A stretch of DNA of 64,000 nucleotides from Vesta saturnalis (Eukaryota > Arthropoda > Insecta > Coleoptera > Lampyridae), in NCBI GenBank assembly GCA_036346205.1, contig JARFJB010000982.1, positions 1,792,501 through 1,856,500 on the forward strand, written 5' to 3'. Shown here piece by piece: positions 58,440 through 64,000 of this stretch. The translations under genes and the position numbers were made by a program. Each line of letters starts with the position of its first letter. Positions within the stretch are counted from its first letter, which is position 1. Below the pieces are notes generated by a model. The model did not search any database. It was given only the letters and a program-made list of their open reading frames with translations, and was not told the DNA's origin.

Positions 58440-60085
58440 CTTTGAGGAGGTTTTCGAGGAGTTGGGATAAGCGGGCTGGGAAATGTTTGAATTTTCGTTT
58501 GGGCTTTTTGTAGAACCTGTTCATTCGGGACTGTGCCGCCGAAAATCCTGTGTTGAGCAGAGTTCATTTGGAGGAATTTTGAGGCGGTCTGTGATATGGA
58601 GTATATTGGCGTATTGTATGGTTTGTATGTTTGGGAATCTGTGTCCTAGTTTGTGTATTCTGCGCAGGATTCGGCGTTCACATAAGGATATTTGTTTGAG
58701 CGAGTCGTGGTTAATGGTAACGTAAATGGACCTCGATAGTCTATTGTGGGCCTTATGAATGTTTTATACGTGTGTTGTAGAGTTTTGTGATAGCAACCTC
58801 CGAAGGTACCGTTTAAGGCGCCGAGGAGGCTGGCTCGATTGCGGACTCGATCTATCCCCCAGTTCAGAGTTATTGTGATGTAATCCCTAGGTATGGAACT
58901 TGGTCTTGTGGTCTTGTTTGCTCATCAGGCAAGGTGATCGAGACACGGTTAACGGAAAGGTTTTTTTTAGTCAAAGTGGTTTGGATGACGAAAAAAGATG
59001 GCATAGATCTTGGAAGGGTTAACTCTCCACCGGTTTGCTCAGTGGGAGAAGTTTCGTAGGATGTTGGAAATGAGGAGGGAGGCTCTAGCGCTGTTGTGAC
59101 TAACTGCCCAGTACGCAATGTTGTCAGCAGACTGCGTTACCGATACCTTTGAACAGACAGGCTGCGGGATGTCAGAGGCGAATATTAGGTCAAGTGAGGG
59201 GGCCAAGGCAGATCCTTGCGGAACGCCTGCTGTTATTGTGAAAGGATTGGAGTGGGCATTTCCAACTTTAACCCTAACTGTCCAATCGAACAGGTATGAA
59301 AGAAGAAGTTTAGGATGGGGTCGGGTACATCTAGGGAACGGATTTTGTGCATTAGTCCAGCATGGCAAACCCTGCCGAACGCTTGCTTGATATCCAGAAA
59401 TATCGCTAGATTGCATTGTGTATGGTTGAATGCTCTAGACGTTTCTGTCAGCAGCTTTAACAGGGATCATGGTAGATCCTGTAGGGTCTAAAGCCAAATT
59501 GGGAATTGGGAAGTAGATCTTTGCTTTCAATGTGGTTCCTGAGCCTATTTATGTTTGAAGAATTTTCCTAGGCAGCTGAGTAAGGACAGGTCAGTAGGAG
59601 GATGGATTGGTAAGATCTGCTTTGGGCTTGGGAATCATTACCGTAGGGGCTGATTGGCAGCCAGTCGGAAAGTAGGAAATGGCACTTATCATAAATTGTG
59701 GTCAGGTATGTGATGGATATTGGCAGTTGTCTGAATAAGAATCTGTTTAGTCCTGGTACAGAGTTGTGTTTTTTTTAAACTAAGCTAGGGTTTGTTGAGG
59801 GGTAATTGGGGCGAGGAAAGGGTTGGCGTGACTGAATTGGGGTTCTGGTATAGTAAAGTTTCTCATGTCCTGTTCCAGTTCGTTTTTGAAATTATCGTCA
59901 AAGGTTGGATCATTCGGAGAGGTGAGTGTATGTTCGAAGTGACTTTTGAAGAGGTCAGCTTTTCCTTGGATTGTGGATATCAAGATGCCTTGTGGGTTCT
60001 TGAGGTGAGATTTTGGAGTGGCCTTTCTTCTGGTCAGTCTATTAAACTCAATCCAGAAGAGTTCACCGTTACGGAAAACTAGCTT
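58440..60085 (-). mobile_element. Jockey-like LINE relic, 5'-truncated
   Basis: The minus-strand element starts within the pre-RT linker near 60,085 and ends near 58,440, where the ORF1 end of LINE relic 1 lies close by. Endonuclease and ORF1 are missing, as in ordinary 5' truncation. Confidence 0.75.
58440..60085 (-). pseudogene. Jockey-like LINE RT relic
   Basis: Pieces in order are ISTIQGKADLFKSHFEHTLT and SPNDPTFDDNFKNELEQDM (linker), PTVMIPKPKADLTNPSSY (RT entry), SSDISGYQASVRQGLPC (the decayed AFDxVWH region), LLLSYLFDWTVRVKVGNAHS, ITAGVPQGSALAPSLDLIFA, SVTQSADNIAYWAVS (the active-site YADD reads SADN) and a long C-terminal part with LKQISLCERRILRRIHKLGH. The motif order and AGVPQGSxLxP match Jockey-clade RTs. 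Several frameshifts and the mutated active site make it dead. Confidence 0.8.
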
Positions 60086-62050
60086 GGAAGTGGCTTGTAT
60101 ACATATATTTTACGTGACTTATTGTAACGTGCGAATTCTTGGCTATCGTTATCTTAATTTAAATTTCGAATTTGTGTTATTATTGGTAAATATATTTACA
60201 TTACGTTGGTATTTTTAGGAATTACTCTTTCAATAATTAAATTTTGGTATATGTCCATATTTTCTCTTTAGTATACATCATTACAAATCTCCGTGTATAA
60301 ATTTTTATACTCTGTAAACAGTATTTAGACACATCAGTTTTGCTTTATGCGCAACTCAACGCGAACTGACTACATTTCCGTTTCTTCTACCGTCCAGTTT
60401 AGTACGTTATGTTTTTAAGTTTAGTTCCCTTGTATAAGGTATGTAACGGCTTTTAATCATATTTTGTATATAGTATATCTAATAGGGAACAAAGATAAGC
60501 CCCTACATTAAGGAAAGCCCATAAATTAAGAAAATCCCCATGAGTTAATGAATTTCGTTGTAATATGATAGTATAGAGAAGCGTGCTGTGCGACGTCATT
60601 TAATGCATAAAATGGCGTGGATGATAATGCAATTTCATCTTCAAGAATTATAAATGGGGATACCTTTGTTTTGCATCAATAACGCATGCTGTTGATATAT
60701 CTGTGTTCGTCGTCTAACGTCTGATTTCGTTATCTGAATACTGCTTTTGTAGTCTGGTCTACATTTCGTTTACTTGTACGTTGAAGACAAACGAAAATTA
60801 CCTTGCCTTACCGTATGTTTATTATATTCATGGGAAATGAAGTTCTCAAATTGCAGTTCGTTTCAAAATAAAGTTTATACATTATATTTATTCAATGAGT
60901 GCAAGAGAACGTAAGTAATACGTATCCTTTTATGTAAAGTACGTTTTAAGTAAATAATAAGTCGGTATAGTGTTGTTTTGAAATGGTTATAATGAAAAGA
61001 AACACCAGCTTCAGTTACGTTTTCTAAGATAAAGATATTTGAGTGCACAACCTAGTAACTGTAATATTGTTGACCTAGATCAAGTATACGTTTTAGTATT
61101 AAATACAGTGTTGATCATATTCCACTTTGAATTTTATGTAAAGATTTATTATATGCTTGTGTAGTTCTGTGAATTAGGAATTATGGCTTGACGAGAAATA
61201 TCGTTTTAGTTATTTTATGCTGGAATTAATCAGACATTTTGTTTTCTTAAATATACAAATAAATACTGCTGTTTAGTGTTATTCAGATTACCTGTGGAAT
61301 TAATGTACAACTTTCTCAATTTGTTGTTTTAATTATTAAACCTATAAAATGGAGTGGCATCCAACAAGAAAAAATAAACAAATGCTTTACTGATTATATC
61401 TATGAACATATCTTTGCATCTCTCACAACCTGTTAAAAAGAGTTTTCGTAAGCGCTTTACCTTGCTGAGGTAGACCATGGTGTAAACTTACCTTTTTAAT
61501 ATTCCTATCGCACCTTATAATTTTTTATTTGTTACATTATTAGTTTCTCTGCGGATTTTGGCATTAAGGCGATTATATTCTGTCTTGAGAGTCGGATCTC
61601 TGGATCTTAGAAATTGGCGGAAAATATGCCTCATTTGATCCAGGACAAGTAGTGATATAGGGCCGATTCTGATCCACTTTTGACGGGAAATTCAAATTTC
61701 AAAAAGTATTTTATGGTCAAGGTCTCAGAACCATGAAGTGATTAAATAAATGATGTATTATTGTTTATAATAATAATAGTATATTTTCAAATGCTAAGCT
61801 TTCCTTCAATTTTGTTAATAAACTTGTTTTTCCTAACGGTGTTTGAACCTGCACTAACAATGGTGCAGTTAATGCGAAAGGGAAGTTAGATGGGTAGCTA
61901 CAATAAGCGTGAGATTGGCTTTGTTTTGCACTCTGTGCGTTCAATCATACTGCTATTTTTTTAATTAAGAGCTGGTTTTGTATGATTGAGTTAAATCAGT
62001 TTGGTATTTAATTGTTTTGATTTGATTAATTGATTTGTATGTTTGAGAAA
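60086..62050. other. Unassigned AT-rich DNA
   Basis: No recognised protein, RNA or clear repeat was found. Codon-like structure is absent on both strands. Confidence 0.35.
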
Positions 62051-62059
62051 GAGACGAGG

Positions 62060-62870
62060 GAGAGACGAACACGATCAACCTCTATTACAGAAAACATTCA
62101 TTACCCTTTACACCACTATATTGCACCACAAACAACCCTAACTAGTCCTAGAAATATACCGCTAGGTTGCGTCGCCTCTATTACAGAAAACATTCACTAG
62201 TTTAAAAAATATACCACTAGATGGTGCCACATACAAAACCCTGATTAGTCCTACAGATATAACGCTAGATGGTGCCGCCTTTATTATTACAGAAAATATT
62301 CTTTTGACCATACACAACTAGATGACGAGACAAATTCAAATTTCCCCACAAGCGCCACGACAGAAGGGCGCAGGGCCTAACACAGTTTCCTATGTTTTGT
62401 CTTATAAGCTAGCAATAGGTCCCTTATTAGAATAGAAGCTCAAATTTCTCGCAATAAGTAATCAGAATGTAAACACTTAAATACAAATCCAAATTCAAAT
62501 TTCCCGTCAAGGGGCCAGGGCTAAGACCCGAAAGTAAGTAAGTTGCGAAGCCCTGTGTTTGTCTTATAAGTTATCATTAGGCCTCCTTATTATTATTATA
62601 ATACAAGTTCAGATTTCCCTCATAGATGGAGTCACAAACAAATGTTTGTTCGAGGAGCGAGAGCCTGAAAGTAAGTTGCTAAACCTAATATCTGTCTTAC
62701 AAGGTTAGCATTATACCCTTATTATAATACAGATTCATATTTCCAGCCATAACCTGCAGACTTAATACAAATACAAATTCGAGTTTTCCGCCATTGGGCC
62801 CTCGACAAGGGACAAAGCTCGAGAGCAAGTTGCGCAGACCTACACCTGTCTTACAATCTCGGTTATGCTC
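62060..62870 (+). mobile_element. FB foldback-type repeat, copy 3 (fragment)
   Basis: A left part (62,076-62,330) repeats the edge of the FB core (ATTACAGAAAACATTCA, ACCACTAGATGGTGCCACA) about three times at a period of roughly 100 bp. A right part (62,335-62,860) is a reverse-oriented motif array (TTCAAATTTCCC, GTCTTATAAG, GGGCTAAGACCCGAAAG). The core itself with the donor-like site is missing, and TGACGTCA has decayed (TGGTGCCA, TGACGAGA). Confidence 0.65.
62076..62330 (+). repeat. Tandem repeat of the FB core edge
   Basis: Three units share (C/T)TATTACAGAAAA(C/T)ATTC, a (T/C)ACCACTA(G)AT(G/A)-like stretch and CAAA(A/C)CCCT(A/G)A(C/T)TAGTCCTA. Successive units start near 62,081, 62,178 and 62,281. 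The same edge occurs once in FB copy 1 at 4,988-5,045. Confidence 0.6.
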
Positions 62871-64000
62871 GGAGAGGGTTGGAGTGGGATCGCCGAAACA
62901 GCCTTCGCTGAAAGCCTCGCGTCGCAAAATTTTACCTTATGAGATATGATATCGCAAAGATCTGCCGGTCATAACACAAAATGTTTCCGTACTACACTCT
63001 AATATCTTCCCTAGTTTATAAATCTAAAAGCCCTTTTCGACAGTTCATCCGAGAAGAACCTGTATGTAAAGTCGTCTTATGTGATAGTATGGCAGCTCCT
63101 TATCGGAAAAATCAAATATTAAAAGAGGTCGGTATACTTAATTTGATTATAACAGTTTTTTGATAGAGGTAATTCAGCTAAGATAGAGCTTGTATGCTGT
63201 ATAGAGGCAAAATCTAGCTTAAAGAAGGAGAAGACACAAGCCATTTTTTCGGCGTATACACTACTATATTCAAGATGCTGTCTTTGTGTATTAGAAAACA
63301 TGCTACTGATCCGGAGTTGGATAAAGAAAGATGTATGCGGTACAGCTTCAGGGCGAAGAAGAATTGAAAACCTATGTAGTATTTCAAGATAGCGTGGGAA
63401 CTTAGCTAATTTTAAGAATAATCCCATATCTGTGTAATACTAATGGTAAAATAAAATATTAGACATTAGCCCTTGTATGTATTTAAAGTACAATTACTAA
63501 CGAGTGAACATTATTATGAAGCAGCATAAGAGTATTAGATGTTTTACTAGTTAATAAGCTATAATCGCTCAAGATGAAGCGGATGAAGAAAATGATTATT
63601 CTTTACCTAATACTGGACCTTAATGTTTTTTTGCACCTGCAAATTTTTAAATATTTGTAAGTACGTTAATGAGTGAGTAATTGTCACCTTCCAAATTATA
63701 GTAATGGGAGTACAAATAGTTTATCGATATGTAAATTTTACAATCTCAAGACTCAAACCGTTTATAGTAACTTCTGTACTAATTTGCATGTTTTAAGGTG
63801 TTTAATTACAACCTTGTATTATTTTTGAAATAGGATTATTATCATCTTCACGAACTGTATAAATCTGTTTATGCTAGAGCTTATTTATTTATATATACAT
63901 TCGATATGTTGCATTCTACAAACAATTTATCTTAAGGTGAATCTCATTTTTTTAAATGTAAATTTATAAGTACAATATTATATAATTACACCAACTGTAA
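62871..64000. other. Unassigned DNA
   Basis: No recognised transposon protein, RNA or repeat was found. Overlapping open frames at 62,697-63,427 on both strands have no recognisable domain and no consistent frame. Confidence 0.35.

Noticed and set aside
63119..63427. 102-codon minus-strand gene
   Set aside because: No recognisable family or splice context, and overlapping frames on the other strand are equally plausible.

Overview
This window is AT-rich eukaryotic DNA, almost certainly from an arthropod and most likely an insect. The evidence is the mixture of decayed transposons: Tc1/mariner-group transposases of the DUF4817 type, piggyBac, hAT, Crypton-like tyrosine recombinases, Penelope-like elements and several non-LTR retrotransposon (LINE) clades, together with TA microsatellites and tRNA-derived SINEs. 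I found no intact host gene, rRNA, CRISPR array or bacterial-type operon. Every protein-coding signal I can identify is a broken mobile-element gene. The window reads as intergenic or intronic repeat DNA in which elements are nested in one another.

Layout. 1-3 kb: T/G-rich low-complexity DNA and unrecognised sequence, then a palindromic pair of tRNA-derived SINEs. 3.6-6.3 kb: first copy of a non-coding foldback-type repeat (called FB here), made of short-repeat arrays around a promoter-like core. 7.6-9.5 kb: a complete but dead DUF4817 Tc1/mariner-group transposon with long inverted ends. 10.2-11.4 kb: a compound CA/TG microsatellite that switches strand in the middle. 11.4-12.8 kb: another transposase relic. 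12.8-14.4 kb: a Penelope-like element with a TA microsatellite inside its reverse transcriptase. 16.3-19.8 kb: LINE scrap, a short-TIR Tc1/mariner-group element and a hAT relic. 19.8-28.7 kb: a 2.7-2.9 kb composite segment present twice (LINE tail, Crypton exon, TA microsatellite, transposon end), with a hAT/ZMYM1-like relic and a third Crypton fragment between the copies. 28.2-35.9 kb: two long-TIR DUF4817 elements, two foldback MITEs and a chimeric transposase relic. 36-39.8 kb: mostly unrecognised, with small repeats, one hairpin and one tRNA-like sequence. 39.8-42.2 kb: CR1/Jockey-like LINE. 42.5-45.9 kb: an apparently full-length FB element with terminal inverted repeats, a 6-bp target duplication and a related empty site elsewhere in the window. 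47.4-48.4 kb: piggyBac relic. 48.5-51.1 kb: the best preserved DUF4817 element. 51.5-60.1 kb: a Penelope scrap, two I-type LINEs head to tail and a Jockey-like LINE. 62.0-62.9 kb: third FB fragment. 62.9-64 kb: nothing recognised.

The genes do not work together as a pathway. What links the features is insertion history: TA-targeting transposons sit against TA microsatellites, the composite duplication carried a transposon end with it, and LINE and FB insertions split older repeats. The least familiar object is the FB family. It is non-coding and has long inverted ends, arrays of a TTATGAGTCATAA palindrome in one copy, and a conserved core with a TGACGTCA site, a TATA-like box in one copy and a GTAAGT splice donor in two copies. 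I cannot assign it to a known superfamily from sequence alone.
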